Shown here one piece after another: positions 1 through 9,524 of a stretch of DNA of 64,000 nt. Position 1 is the stretch's first letter, and every line of letters begins with the position of its first letter. Source of the stretch: Methanolobus sp. (lineage in GTDB: Archaea; Halobacteriota; Methanosarcinia; Methanosarcinales; Methanosarcinaceae). The translations under genes were made by a program, and so were the position numbers. The notes under the pieces are model-generated. The model was not told where the DNA came from. It saw only the letters and a program-made list of their open reading frames with translations, and did no database searches. The DNA is taken from contig NZ_JAUXNK010000046.1 in assembly GCF_030682845.1 (NCBI RefSeq), positions 29,898 to 93,897 of the forward strand, written 5' to 3'.

Positions 1-413
1 AGACCAGAGACAGAATAAAAGGGATAAAGAGCACAAGGATCACACTTTCAACCAGCAGGGAGGAATCGATGCTTGCAATGGTCCCTGCGAAGATAAACAG
101 GTATAATGGTAGCAACGCCAGCTGCAGGATAAGGTTCATAGGTAAGATGGATGCGGAAAGTGATACATTACCGCGTGCAATACCTGTAAAAAGAAGGTAC
201 CAGTCAGTACAGGGTGTAACCATCAGCATGATAAAGCCAATCCATAAGGCGGGTGTATCCCTTAAGAACAGGAACCCGAGGGCAAAGGCCAGCAGAGGAT
301 TGAATATGAAATTAATGCTCCCGCTGACACCTGCAAATTTCCAGTTCCTGAAGGAATTCTGTAACAACAGACGCTAATATGATGAAAGATTGGTATTTTT
401 CAATAGAGGCCAT
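1..413 (-). pseudogene. ACR3/BASS-family transporter, N-terminal half, internally deleted (runs off left edge)
   Basis: The minus strand from an ATG at 413 (preceded by an AGGGTG ribosome site) reads [15 protein letters not shown], a typical start of arsenite-efflux ACR3 / bile-acid-symporter-like permeases. The frame then stops. Another frame, beginning near 376, reads [10 protein letters not shown] and then hydrophobic segments with [17 protein letters not shown], the conserved core of this family. In family members about 45 residues normally lie between the two pieces, so an internal deletion plus frameshift has removed them. The C-terminal half would lie left of the window. The gene is most likely non-functional. 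A sequencing error could explain a frameshift but not the missing segment. Confidence 0.7.
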
Positions 414-550
414 TAATTACACCCTGTTATTAGAATATTTGATATCTTACGACCAAAGTATCTATTTTCTTTAATCCTTCCCAGTTTTAAATAGCTTCTG
501 CTGTCCTTGATTAATTGTCTTACAACAGAATGGGTGACACCTGCGGGTCT

Positions 551-918
551 GTTGACACGCTTGTGCTGATCTTCATATTCCAGGGTGATAAGATAATCAA
601 TTATCCGCTGCACATCCTGCTAATAGCCATACCTTTGATACTCCATACATACTTTAATTCTTCATTGGATACATGGGAGCCAGGAAGCTCAGGATACTCT
701 ACCAGGAAGCTGCACCTTCTACATTCATTGGTGCCAGCAACTTCTTCGAACTGGCGGTGGCAGTGGCCCTGATATTGTTCGGCATAGATTCGGGGGCTAC
801 ACTGGCAACGGTTGTAGGCGTGCTGGTGGAGGTACCTGTGATGCTGCATTTTGTAAGTATCATGAAAAGGAACAAGGCTAAGTTCCAGTTTGGGACAGGG
901 TCTGACCTAAATACATAA
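551..918 (+). pseudogene. ACR3/BASS-family transporter, C-terminal fragment with frameshift
   Basis: The plus strand from about 551 reads LVLIFIFQGDKIINYP and AIPLILHTYF in one frame. It continues in another frame from about 658 as [12 protein letters not shown], then [20 protein letters not shown] and [14 protein letters not shown]. These are the last transmembrane segments of ACR3-type permeases, including the conserved [11 protein letters not shown] and [10 protein letters not shown] stretches. The two pieces join only with a one-base frameshift near 655-658. No N-terminal part precedes it on this strand. It is a remnant, and it lies back to back with the minus-strand N-terminal fragment of the same family. 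Confidence 0.7.
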
Positions 919-1009
919 AAATATTTGGAGCATGGTGTCTGTCCCCAATGCAAACACAAAAATAGTAACAGCCAGATAATTTGGGAAACAAACCATTCAA
1001 CAGATCACC

Positions 1010-3673
1010 ATGAACCAGATAACGCCTGCCATGCAGCAGTTTTACTCAGCCAAGGAGGAGCATGGGGATGCCCTTATATTTTTCAGGATGGGGGATTTCT
1101 ATGAATCTTTCGGCGAGGATGCAAAGACCATTGCAAGAGAGCTGGAGATAACTCTCACTACCAGGGGAAGGGACAAGGATGGAAAGGACATGCCACTTGC
1201 GGGAATTCCTTATCATGCTATTGACAATTACCTGCCCCGGCTTATAAAAAAAGGCTACAAGGTCGCAATATGTGAGCAACTCGAAGACCCTAAACTGGCT
1301 AAGGGTGTCGTGAAAAGAGGTGTCGTACGCGTTGTCACGCCTGGTACTGCCATGGACCCTTCTATGTTTCCGGATGCCTCGAATAACTACCTTATGGCGC
1401 TGTACGGGGAAGGAAAGGATTTCGGTATCGCGTTCCTGGACATCTCTACAGGTGAGTTCCTGACTACCCAGCTTGCAGACAGTTCGCCCTATGACAGGAT
1501 AGCAAGCGAAGCTGCACGCATGGGTCCCTCTGAGTGCATCATGCCGGCTGCCATGCTTGCCGATGAGAAACTGGTGGAGCGCATCAGGGAACTGAAGATA
1601 ATCATTCACAAATACGAAGAAGACGCTTTCGTTCATGACTCTGCTGAGAAGGTGCTCAGGGAACATTTCAAAGTTTCCACACTTGAAGGTATGGGATGCA
1701 GCAGGCTTTCATTTGCTGTAAGTTCCGCGGGCGCAGCTCTTCAGTATGCCATAGACACGCAGATGAGGGAGCTATCACAGGTACAGCATCTCAAAACCTA
1801 TTTTGATTCGGAGTTCATGGTGCTGGATGCCATCACCCTGCGCAATCTGGAGATAGTAAAGAATGTCAGGGGTGAAGGCAGCGACTCCACCCTGCTGAAC
1901 GTGCTTGACTCGACAAGGACACCTATGGGTGGCAGGGTGTTGCAGAAATGGCTGCTCAAGCCTCTTGTATCCGTTGATGATATCAATTACCGGCTGGATG
2001 CAGTTTCACAGCTTCTTGGTAATACTCTTGTGAGGTTTGATCTCAGGTCACACCTGTCTTATGTGAAGGACATGGAGAGACTCGTGGGAAGAGTGCTGTA
2101 TGGCAATTCCAATGCAAGGGACCTGGTTGCGCTGAGGCGGTCCATGGAGGCCGTGCCGCAAATAGTAGATTCAATGAGAGGATGCGGGAAATCCGAACTT
2201 CTGGATGATATTGTTTCACAGCTCTCTTCCTTCAAAGAACTGGGAGAGCTTACGGAACTGATAGGCAGGGCAATAGTGGATGAGCCACCGGTGAGTGTCA
2301 GGGATGGCGGAATGATAAAGTCCGGCTATAATGAGAGGCTGGATGAGCTTAGGGGTCTGTCAAAGAGCGGCAAGCACTGGATAGCGGAATTCCAGCAGAA
2401 AGAGCGTGACAGGACCGGCATCAAGTCGTTGAAGGTGGGTTATAACAAGGTATTCGGTTATTACCTGGAGATCACCAAAGCCAATATCGCCCAGGTTCCG
2501 GACGATTACATACGCAAGCAGACCATGACCAATGCAGAGAGGTTCTATACACCCCAACTTAAGGAGCGGGAGAGTGACATTCTTTCTGCTGACGAGAAGA
2601 TGGTTGCTCTTGAATACGAATTGCTGTGCGAGGTTAACGCAGTGGTGGCTTCTCATTCAAAACAATTGCAGGACACTGCTGCAACCCTAGGTATGCTGGA
2701 TGTGCTCGCCAATTTTGCGGAAGTGGCTGCAAATAACAATTACATCAGGCCGGGCATCACGAACGACTGCAAATTGCTTATCAGGGACGGAAGGCACCCT
2801 GTGGTGGAGAGCGCTGTCCGGGGTGGTTTCGTTCCCAACGATACTGACATGGATTGCCAGAACAACCAGTTCATGCTTATCACAGGCCCGAACATGGCCG
2901 GTAAGTCCACTTATATGCGCCAGATAGCGATGATAGTCATCATGGCGCAGGCAGGCTCATTTGTGCCTGTTTCACATGCATCCATTGGCATAGTTGACAG
3001 GGTGTTCACAAGGGTCGGAGCCTTTGACGACCTTGCCAGCGGGCAGAGCACTTTCATGGTGGAGATGGTGGAGCTTGCCAATATCCTGAACAATGCCACA
3101 CCCAGAAGCCTGGTGCTGCTGGATGAGATCGGCAGGGGTACCAGCACCTACGATGGTTACAGCATAGCAAAGGCCGTGGTGGAGTATATCCATAACAAGG
3201 GCCGTGTCGGCGTGAGGTCGCTCTTTGCCACCCACTACCACCAGCTCACTGAGATTGCAGGTAACCTGAAAAGGGTGAAGAACTTCCACATCGCAGTAAA
3301 AGAGGAAGGTGACGATCTGGTCTTCCTCAGGAAGATCGTGCCAGGTGCCACAGACAAGAGTTATGGTATCCACGTGGCAAGGATTGCCGGTGTCCCCCTC
3401 AGCGTAACCAAGAGGGCCAGGGAAATACTGGAGGATATCGAGAACGAGAGCGCCATCAGCATGAACGATGCCAAGGCAGGCAGGAAGCATCGCAACAATG
3501 CGAAGTACACCCAGCTGATACTCTTTGACCAGGATGCCTCTGAAAAGGAAAGCAAACCACATCCTGTTGTGGAGGAACTGAGGGAGCTGGATGTGAACTC
3601 ACTCACACCTCTTGAGGCGCTCAATAAGTTGAGCCAGATGAAGAGTCGGCTCTCAGGGAAAAGTAGCAAGTGA
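1010..3673 (+). CDS. mutS: DNA mismatch repair protein MutS
   Basis: 887-residue MutS that recognises mispaired and looped-out bases and drives repair in an ATP-dependent way with MutL. The mismatch-contacting Phe-x-Glu is visible at residues 30-32 (FYE, in GDFYESFGEDA). Connector, lever and clamp regions follow. The ATPase domain has Walker A GPNMAGKST at about 626-634, then the Walker B stretch LVLLDEIGRGTSTYDG and the signature ATHYHQLTEI. Length is normal for bacterial MutS1. It is followed at once by mutL, so the two form an operon. MutS1/MutL pairs are patchy in archaea and common in Methanosarcinaceae, where they are thought to come from bacteria. Confidence 0.97.
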   Translation: MNQITPAMQQFYSAKEEHGDALIFFRMGDFYESFGEDAKTIARELEITLTTRGRDKDGKDMPLAGIPYHAIDNYLPRLIKKGYKVAICEQLEDPKLAKGVVKRGVVRVVTPGTAMDPSMFPDASNNYLMALYGEGKDFGIAFLDISTGEFLTTQLADSSPYDRIASEAARMGPSECIMPAAMLADEKLVERIRELKIIIHKYEEDAFVHDSAEKVLREHFKVSTLEGMGCSRLSFAVSSAGAALQYAIDTQMRELSQVQHLKTYFDSEFMVLDAITLRNLEIVKNVRGEGSDSTLLNVLDSTRTPMGGRVLQKWLLKPLVSVDDINYRLDAVSQLLGNTLVRFDLRSHLSYVKDMERLVGRVLYGNSNARDLVALRRSMEAVPQIVDSMRGCGKSELLDDIVSQLSSFKELGELTELIGRAIVDEPPVSVRDGGMIKSGYNERLDELRGLSKSGKHWIAEFQQKERDRTGIKSLKVGYNKVFGYYLEITKANIAQVPDDYIRKQTMTNAERFYTPQLKERESDILSADEKMVALEYELLCEVNAVVASHSKQLQDTAATLGMLDVLANFAEVAANNNYIRPGITNDCKLLIRDGRHPVVESAVRGGFVPNDTDMDCQNNQFMLITGPNMAGKSTYMRQIAMIVIMAQAGSFVPVSHASIGIVDRVFTRVGAFDDLASGQSTFMVEMVELANILNNATPRSLVLLDEIGRGTSTYDGYSIAKAVVEYIHNKGRVGVRSLFATHYHQLTEIAGNLKRVKNFHIAVKEEGDDLVFLRKIVPGATDKSYGIHVARIAGVPLSVTKRAREILEDIENESAISMNDAKAGRKHRNNAKYTQLILFDQDASEKESKPHPVVEELRELDVNSLTPLEALNKLSQMKSRLSGKSSK

Positions 3674-3694
3674 GTGAGAAATGAAGGGAAGAAA

Positions 3695-5566
3695 ATGACG
3701 GACAAAGCGTGTGATTTGAAGGGTTCCAGGATACATGTGCTGGACGAGTCCACGATAAATAAAATAGCTGCAGGAGAAGTCATCGAGCGCCCTGCATCCG
3801 TGGTAAAGGAGCTTATCGACAACTCAATTGACGCCTATGCAAGCGATATTCGAGTGGAAATAAAGGGGTCTGGCACGAAAAGCATACTTGTTGCTGACAA
3901 TGGTTCGGGAATGAGTCATCAGGATGCCTCTCTGGCTTTCACCAAGCACGCCACTAGCAAGATAAGCAGTATCGAGGACCTTGACCGTGTCCTTACTCTG
4001 GGATTCAGGGGGGAAGCGCTCGCATCCATAGCCTCGGTCTCGAAGGTCGAACTCGTCACAAGGCAGGAAAGCGACATCTCTGGCACGAAGGTTATCGTGG
4101 ACAGCAGCGGTATCAAAAGCATCTCTTCGGCAGGTTCGGTCGTGGGGACCTCTATATCCGTGACCGACCTCTTTTACAGCACTCCGGCGCGGAAAAAGTA
4201 CCTGAAGAGCCTGCGCACCGAACTTGCCAATATAACTGACGTGGTCACCAGGCATGCAGTAGCGCATCCGGAAATATCTTTCACGCTTTTAAGCGATGGC
4301 AAGGTAATCATGAGGTCCCCGAGCTCAGGAGACCTTTTTGGCAGCATAGTGCATCTTTACGGTGCAGATGTTGCGCGCTCATTAGTTCCAGTGGAACTAC
4401 AGTCAGAGTTTGTATCCATATCCGGATACATATCAAAACCCGAACTTACCAGAAGCGGAACGGACCTGCAGGCTTTCTTCATCAATGGCAGGAGTATTTA
4501 TTCAAGGGTTATAAGTAATGCTGTGAGGCTGGGTTACTATACGCTCCTTCCCAAAGGGCGCTACCCGGCTGCCTTCCTTAAGTTTGATATCGACCCCGCC
4601 AGCGTTGATGTTAATGTACACCCTACAAAGAGAGAAGTTCGGCTGAGTCATGAAAAGGAGATCGAATCTGCTATTATCGCGGCAGTTGAACAGGCTCTCA
4701 GCACAGCAGACCTCATCCCTGAGCTCAGGGTGACGAAGGAGAGCACCCTCCAGTCAAAGATATATGATCCGGAGCCAGCGGGACTTCCGATGGAAAAGGA
4801 AGAGGTTGGGGATTATTATCCGGAAGCCCGTGAACAGCGCACTGAAGGGTACAGGCAGGAACCGCATCAGGAAGAGCCTGCTCTTATTAAAGAGAACAGC
4901 CAGCCTTACCGGTATCCCATGAAGGATACCCAGAAGCGACTGATGAAGAGTGAGAGGCTTCAGGCGCAGCATGTACCTCCTGTGAGGAAAGGTGAGGTCC
5001 CGGATGTGAAGGTGCTTGGGCAGTTCTTCGATCTTTACATAATAACAGAAACAGAAGGGAAACTTGTGCTGGTGGACCAGCACGCAGCCCACGAGCGTAT
5101 CATGTACGAGCAGGTCCTGAAAATGCGGGACATGGGCTGGCAGGAGCTTATCACTCCTGTGACCCTTGAGCTCAGTACAAAGGAAATGGCCATTATAGAG
5201 GATTACATACCTTTTCTGGAGCAGATCGGCTTTTCCATATCCGAGTTCGGGCCCGGCAGCTATGTGGTCACGACAGTGCCAAGTATTTTTGGCAGGCTGG
5301 AGGAGCCGGAAATCGTTCACGATATCATCTCGGACCTGGTATCAGGCGGGAGGATCAAAGAGGACACACAGGTGTATGACCGCCTGTGCAGCACCATGGC
5401 CTGCAGGGCGGCGATAAAAGCAGGCGCGGTGTGCACCCAGGAGCAGATGCTCGGGCTTTTGAGGCAACTGATGTTATGCGACAATCCATATACATGTCCG
5501 CATGGAAGGCCTACGATGGTATCCTTCACAAAGGAGGAGCTGGGTAAGATGTTTGGAAGGACATGA
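3695..5566 (+). CDS. mutL: DNA mismatch repair protein MutL with endonuclease motif
   Basis: MutL of about 623 residues, the partner of MutS. The N-terminal GHKL ATPase has INKIAAGEVIERPASVVKEL, ELIDNSIDA (from residue 39), DNGSGM (from 68) and GFRGEALASI. A charged linker (about 330-430) leads to the C-terminal dimerisation domain, which carries the nicking-endonuclease motif DQHAAHERIMYE near residue 461 (DQHA-x2-E-x4-E), plus ACRAAIKAG and CPHGRP. It should therefore nick the strand itself, as expected in a cell without MutH. I chose ATG 3695 because GAAGGGAAG lies just upstream. A GTG at 3674, directly after the mutS stop, would add seven residues. Confidence 0.96.
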   Translation: MTDKACDLKGSRIHVLDESTINKIAAGEVIERPASVVKELIDNSIDAYASDIRVEIKGSGTKSILVADNGSGMSHQDASLAFTKHATSKISSIEDLDRVLTLGFRGEALASIASVSKVELVTRQESDISGTKVIVDSSGIKSISSAGSVVGTSISVTDLFYSTPARKKYLKSLRTELANITDVVTRHAVAHPEISFTLLSDGKVIMRSPSSGDLFGSIVHLYGADVARSLVPVELQSEFVSISGYISKPELTRSGTDLQAFFINGRSIYSRVISNAVRLGYYTLLPKGRYPAAFLKFDIDPASVDVNVHPTKREVRLSHEKEIESAIIAAVEQALSTADLIPELRVTKESTLQSKIYDPEPAGLPMEKEEVGDYYPEAREQRTEGYRQEPHQEEPALIKENSQPYRYPMKDTQKRLMKSERLQAQHVPPVRKGEVPDVKVLGQFFDLYIITETEGKLVLVDQHAAHERIMYEQVLKMRDMGWQELITPVTLELSTKEMAIIEDYIPFLEQIGFSISEFGPGSYVVTTVPSIFGRLEEPEIVHDIISDLVSGGRIKEDTQVYDRLCSTMACRAAIKAGAVCTQEQMLGLLRQLMLCDNPYTCPHGRPTMVSFTKEELGKMFGRT

Positions 5567-5578
5567 CTTGTCGGTAAA

Positions 5579-5587
5579 TTTTAAAAG
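5579..5587 (+). promoter_or_regulatory. TATA box of cbiD
   Basis: TTTTAAAAG lies 23-31 bases upstream of the cbiD ATG at 5610, the usual archaeal TATA-to-start distance. The transcript would begin at or just before the ATG and be nearly leaderless. No Shine-Dalgarno sequence is seen in the gap, which fits. Confidence 0.45.
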
Positions 5588-5609
5588 TATGAACTACAAT
5601 TGACCTGAG

Positions 5610-6626
5610 ATGATCGACCCGGTAAACAAATCCAAGATCCCAGAAGAATGGCTTGAACGCTCGCAAATGCCCCGCAAGGAACTGGAAGAAGGCATAAGGA
5701 GCGGAATGCTGGTTGTACTTAGCAATGGCTCGGTGTTAAGGAGAGGTTATACTACCGGGACAACGGCTGCAATTGCCGCAAAGGCTGCGGTGCTCTCACT
5801 TGGAGCGGATGTGACACATGTATCCGTGCCCACTCCGGTAGGTTTGCGGGCCAAACTCGATGTCAAAGCAAGCAAGGGGCATGCTGTTGCAGTCAAGATC
5901 AATAACGATCATGAATCTGATATCACCCGCGGGCTTGAATTCGCTGCCGACGCCAAGGAAACCGATGGCATTGTGGTGAATGCCGGCCAGGGTGTCGGTA
6001 TCGTCACACGCAGCGGGCTTGAATCCAAGAAAGGGCACCCTGCCATCAATCCGCGGCCCATGGAGCAAATAGTTGCCTCCATAACAGAGGCTGTGGAAGA
6101 GCTGAACCTCAGGGGTGCTGAAGTTACCATCTATCTCCCGCAGGGAAAGGAAATCGCGAAGCAGACTCTCAACAATCGAATAGGTATCGTTGATGGCATA
6201 TCAATCCTCGGGACCACCGGTTTTGTGGAGCCCTGGAACGACCATCTTGGAGAGATGAAAGGGGACCTGATAAGGGAGTCCGATAAAGTGGTACTTACCA
6301 CCGGCAGGATAGGCATCAGGTATTCCACCATGCTATTCCCGGAATATACTGTAGTGCTTGCCGGTAGCCGTATCGATGAGGCTCTTGAGGCTGCAACCGG
6401 GGACGTTGTTATATGCGGCCTGCCAGGTCTTGTCCTGAAGTGGGGAAACCCTGACATGCTCAAAGACAGCGGGTTTGCCACCGTTGTTGAGATGCTTGAA
6501 CTTGACCCCGGCAACGAGCGGCTCAGGAAAGCCTTTGAGATGGCAATAGGGAAAGGCAAAGGAGCACGCATCGTCGTTGTTGACCGCGACGGAACAGTCC
6601 TCATGGACAACGGGGATGGAATATGA
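5610..6626 (+). CDS. cbiD: Cobalt-precorrin-5B (C1)-methyltransferase CbiD
   Basis: 338-residue CbiD of the anaerobic (early cobalt insertion) cobamide pathway. It methylates C1 of cobalt-precorrin-5B using S-adenosylmethionine. Recognisable stretches are [18 protein letters not shown] near residues 45-65, [16 protein letters not shown] around 120-135, the [10 protein letters not shown] block, and GTTGFVEPW. Length is normal for the family. Its last codons overlap the start of cbiE by 4 bases (ATGA), so the two are translationally coupled. Methanogens need large amounts of cobamide for methyl transfer, and cobalt uptake genes follow downstream. Confidence 0.95.
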   Translation: MIDPVNKSKIPEEWLERSQMPRKELEEGIRSGMLVVLSNGSVLRRGYTTGTTAAIAAKAAVLSLGADVTHVSVPTPVGLRAKLDVKASKGHAVAVKINNDHESDITRGLEFAADAKETDGIVVNAGQGVGIVTRSGLESKKGHPAINPRPMEQIVASITEAVEELNLRGAEVTIYLPQGKEIAKQTLNNRIGIVDGISILGTTGFVEPWNDHLGEMKGDLIRESDKVVLTTGRIGIRYSTMLFPEYTVVLAGSRIDEALEAATGDVVICGLPGLVLKWGNPDMLKDSGFATVVEMLELDPGNERLRKAFEMAIGKGKGARIVVVDRDGTVLMDNGDGI

Positions 6627-7204
6627 TAATCGTAGGTGTGGGTGTCGGTCCGAAGATGCTGACACAGGAGGCAATAGAAGTTATCAGTGCCGCAGCTGTG
6701 GTCTATGGTTCTGAAAGAGCCATAGAGCTTGCCAGGGATCACATTAAGTGTGAAGCCCACCCTATCAAGAGTTTCAAGAACCTGCATCTTTTGCCTGCGG
6801 ATGCAGTTGTACTCTCTACCGGAGATCCCATGTTCTCAGGGCTGGGAAAATTCGCAGGAGAACATGATAGAGTGGTCACCGGCGTTTCATCAATACAGGC
6901 GTCATGCGCACGCTTCCATGTGGAGATGTCAAATCTCGCCATGATAACAGCTCACGGCAGGGATCCGGCTCCGGCAAAAGAATCTCTCATCCGTGAACTG
7001 TCTCTGGGAAAGAATATTTTCCTGTTACCTGCTGACAACTTCGGGCCGGCTGAAGTCGCAGGGATTCTGAAAGAGATGGGTATCGATGCGAAAATATGCA
7101 TCTATGAGGATATTGGCTACCCGGATGAACGGTCCGCGGTTGGCACTGTGAGCGAGCCGCCTCTGAACAAGTCGGATGTGTACTGTTTGATGGTTGTCAG
7201 ATAA
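6623..7204 (+). CDS. cbiE: Cobalt-precorrin-7 (C5)-methyltransferase CbiE
   Basis: 193-residue SAM-dependent tetrapyrrole methylase of the CbiE type, acting on C5 in cobamide synthesis. The N-terminus [20 protein letters not shown] shows the methylase glycine motif, and [16 protein letters not shown] is the conserved GDP block. Bacteria often fuse or pair CbiE with the decarboxylating C15-methylase CbiT. No CbiT is fused or adjacent here, so it must be encoded elsewhere. The gene overlaps cbiD by 4 bases. It ends 272 bases before cbiM. Confidence 0.92.
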   Translation: MIIVGVGVGPKMLTQEAIEVISAAAVVYGSERAIELARDHIKCEAHPIKSFKNLHLLPADAVVLSTGDPMFSGLGKFAGEHDRVVTGVSSIQASCARFHVEMSNLAMITAHGRDPAPAKESLIRELSLGKNIFLLPADNFGPAEVAGILKEMGIDAKICIYEDIGYPDERSAVGTVSEPPLNKSDVYCLMVVR

Positions 7205-7385
7205 TATCAAGTAAAGTTACTTTTTTTAAGCTCTGTTTTATAATTATATGTGCGGTTTTGAAGGACTGTATTAGCTGAATTTTCTCATATCAGTCTATTA
7301 TCAACAGATGTGTGAGTATATAAGTTATTTCAACACGGACGGCTGTTAGCATAAGCACTAACATAACTTAACTTCAATCTCTATC

Positions 7386-7406
7386 GTTATGTTTATTTAC
7401 CATAAC
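7386..7406. promoter_or_regulatory. Inverted repeat upstream of cbiM (operator candidate)
   Basis: GTTATG-N9-CATAAC is a perfect 6-bp dyad about 70 bases before the cbiM start, in a 272-base AT-rich gap with no gene. A related sequence, CTAACATAACTTAAC, lies just upstream. The arrangement suits a dimeric repressor that senses cobalt or nickel, but the protein is unknown. Nothing resembling a cobalamin riboswitch was recognised in the gap. Confidence 0.3.
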
Positions 7407-7476
7407 ATAATACCTGATATACGTCTACTCAATTATACTTGATTTAGTGGTGTTATAAAAAGGAAGGTGATCTTAG

Positions 7477-8169
7477 TTGCATATATTTGAAGGTTTTCTA
7501 CCCTCTCCCTGGTGGCAGATATGGTTTGCCGTTTCCATTCCTGTTATAATGTATGGTATCTATCAGATGAACAAATTGGTGAGCCAAAGACGTGAAATCG
7601 TGCCTTTGCTTGCTGTTGCAGGTGCGTTTATATTCGTGATGTCGTCCCTGAAACTTCCTTCTGTGACTGGCAGTTCCTCACATCCTACCGGTACCGGAAT
7701 GGCAGCTATCCTCTTCGGACCGGCTGTTACTTCTGTTCTAAGTGTGATCGTGCTATTGTATCAGTCCCTGTTCCTGGCACATGGCGGTCTGACTACTCTG
7801 GGCGCCAACGTGTTCTCAATGGGTATCGCAGGTCCTTTTGTTGCTTATGCATTCTATAAGATGGCATCAAAGGCAGGTATGAATTTCTACCTGAACGTAT
7901 TCCTTGCCACTGCAATTGCCAACTGGGTAACGTATGTCGTAACCTCCTTACAGCTTGCTTTAGCCTTTCCCTTCGAAGGCAGCGTATTTGCATCATTCAA
8001 AATGTTTGCCCTTGTATTTGCAACAACCCAGGTCCCTCTTGCTATCATGGAAGGAGCTCTGACAGCACTGATAATGAAATATGTGGTGCAGATCAAGGGC
8101 GATGTGCTGGTGGGCCTTAATGTGCTCACTTCTTCAGCAGCCACAAAACTAAGGGAGGCCATGGAATGA
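7477..8169 (+). CDS. cbiM: Cobalt ECF transporter, substrate-binding membrane component CbiM
   Basis: 230-residue membrane protein, the substrate-specific component of the cobalt energy-coupling-factor importer. The start is TTG: only this gives the N-terminus MHIFEGFLPSPWW, where the amino-terminal Met-His is part of the metal site in CbiM/NikM proteins. GGAAGGTGATC lies just upstream as ribosome site. The family stretch KLPSVTGSSSHPTGTGMAAIL (residues about 59-79) is present. About six to seven membrane segments are visible. It overlaps cbiN by 4 bases and heads cbiMNQO. Confidence 0.95.
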   Translation: MHIFEGFLPSPWWQIWFAVSIPVIMYGIYQMNKLVSQRREIVPLLAVAGAFIFVMSSLKLPSVTGSSSHPTGTGMAAILFGPAVTSVLSVIVLLYQSLFLAHGGLTTLGANVFSMGIAGPFVAYAFYKMASKAGMNFYLNVFLATAIANWVTYVVTSLQLALAFPFEGSVFASFKMFALVFATTQVPLAIMEGALTALIMKYVVQIKGDVLVGLNVLTSSAATKLREAME

Positions 8170-8450
8170 AGCTTGAATACCTTGTTGCCATAGTCGTGAT
8201 ACTCTTTGCAGCACAGTTCTTCTATGGTGTAGCCAATAATCCTGATTCGGAATTCGGCGGTGCGGATGGTGAGGCTGCAGACATGATAGCTGAGATGAAT
8301 CCTGACTATGAACCGTGGTTCGGAGGCATTGGCTTTGAACCACCAGGAGGCGAGACAGAAAGCCTGCTCTTTGCTCTTCAGGCCGCGTTCGGTGCTGTTG
8401 TGATCGGATACACGATTGGCTACTATAAGGGAAAAGGCGAGAAGAATTGA
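8166..8450 (+). CDS. cbiN: Cobalt transport protein CbiN
   Basis: 94-residue small membrane protein of the cobalt ECF importer, which helps load metal onto CbiM. It has one membrane segment at each end: residues about 5-22 and, near the C-terminus, LLFALQAAFGAVVIGYTIGY. Between them is an acidic extracytoplasmic loop with the family stretch YEPWFGGIGFEPPGGETE. This two-helix plan is typical of CbiN. It overlaps cbiM by 4 bases. A hairpin and T-rich run after its stop suggest that some transcripts end before cbiQ. Confidence 0.93.
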   Translation: MKLEYLVAIVVILFAAQFFYGVANNPDSEFGGADGEAADMIAEMNPDYEPWFGGIGFEPPGGETESLLFALQAAFGAVVIGYTIGYYKGKGEKN

Positions 8451-8461
8451 ATGACGTTGTG

Positions 8462-8515
8462 CTTTCCCCGGGAAAGGCACAAATTCTTTTCTTTTTTTTC
8501 CTTTCTCTTTTTTCA
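8462..8515 (+). terminator. Hairpin plus T-rich run after cbiN
   Basis: CTTTCC and GGAAAG pair across a 3-base loop at 8462-8476. The T-rich stretches that follow (ttcttttctttttttt and later ctctttttt) are typical of archaeal termination. It would set the level of cbiQO relative to cbiMN, or separate them into two units. Confidence 0.5.
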
Positions 8516-8732
8516 TTTTCATGCTCGATCTATACTGGCACTGGAGATGTCCACTTGTCCGATGCAAATATCTCTTGAGCTCCCTGATATCCTGTAAACA
8601 TCACAGTTCTTATCGATGTTGATTCATAACGAAATGCTTATCTAGAAGGTACTGTATTTCCTTTCTTTATATTTGTACAATAGCAGGTAAGATCCGTTCT
8701 ATTTATTGGTTAGTTTTAAGCTGGTTTGGAAA

Positions 8733-9515
8733 ATGACACATATCCTGGATGACTATGCCGTATCGAGCCCTCTCAGGTACAGGAACAACTGGCTCAAATT
8801 AACTGTTGTTGCATTTGGCATCCTTGCAGGTGTTTCCTCCAACTCTCCATTTGTCCCTCTTGTAATAGCTGTGTGCATGAGTTTCGCAACAGTTTATTTT
8901 GGCAAGGTCCCTGCAGGTCCATATTTCCGAATACTGGCAGCACCTGCAGGTTTTGTCATGGTGAGTGCTGTAATAATAGCATTTTTCTTTGGAGAGGGGG
9001 AGAAGTTATTTTCCTTTGAGGTTCTGGGCTTTACCCTTGGTGTGGGCTCTGCCGGTCTCAATATGGCCCTGCTGGTACTTGCACGGACCCTGGGAGGTAT
9101 GTCCTGCCTGCTCTTCCTGTCCCTTACCACGCCTATGATAGAACTGTTCTCGGTCCTAAAGGCGACAAGAATTCCTGACTCGTTCATTGAGATATCGATG
9201 ATGATGTATCGCTATATCTTTGTCTTCCTGGAGGTGGCTATGGGTGTGAAGTATGCTCAGACTGTCCGGCTGGGATATAAGGATTTCAGGACATCCTTCC
9301 GGTCTGTGGCCATGCTTGCGACTAACCTTTTCATCAGGTCATGGGAGCAGGGGGAAAAACTATATGTGTCAATGAACTCAAGGTGCTATGACGGGAAGCT
9401 GACCATGCTTGATGAGAAAAGACCAGTCCGGCTACTCGAGATCGTGCTGACATGCGGTTATTTTACGCTTGTGCTGGCTGTTTTCTATTTTACAAGAGGT
9501 ATATCCTTTATCTGA
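8733..9515 (+). CDS. cbiQ: Cobalt ECF transporter transmembrane protein CbiQ
   Basis: About 260 residues, the T component that couples CbiM to the ATPase. The start at ATG 8733 gives MTHILDDYAVSSPLRYRNNW, the usual CbiQ beginning. A TTG at 8706 would add nine residues. Several membrane segments follow. The coupling region with SWEQGEKLYVSMNSRCYDG near residues 205-223 contains the family's conserved arginine/glycine motif that docks to the ATPase. It is separated from cbiN by about 280 bases that include a terminator-like hairpin, and it sits 9 bases before the ATPase gene. Confidence 0.93.
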   Translation: MTHILDDYAVSSPLRYRNNWLKLTVVAFGILAGVSSNSPFVPLVIAVCMSFATVYFGKVPAGPYFRILAAPAGFVMVSAVIIAFFFGEGEKLFSFEVLGFTLGVGSAGLNMALLVLARTLGGMSCLLFLSLTTPMIELFSVLKATRIPDSFIEISMMMYRYIFVFLEVAMGVKYAQTVRLGYKDFRTSFRSVAMLATNLFIRSWEQGEKLYVSMNSRCYDGKLTMLDEKRPVRLLEIVLTCGYFTLVLAVFYFTRGISFI

Positions 9516-9524
9516 GGTAAAAAC

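Noticed and set aside
413..613. 66-residue frame on the minus strand between the two ACR3 fragments
   Set aside because: It overlaps the antisense of the plus-strand ACR3 remnant and has no recognisable domain. It ends at the N-terminal fragment's start codon but that may be chance.
7205..7476. Cobalamin riboswitch before cbiM
   Set aside because: I could not find a B12-box-like sequence or a suitable multi-stem fold. The dyad at 7386 fits a protein operator better.
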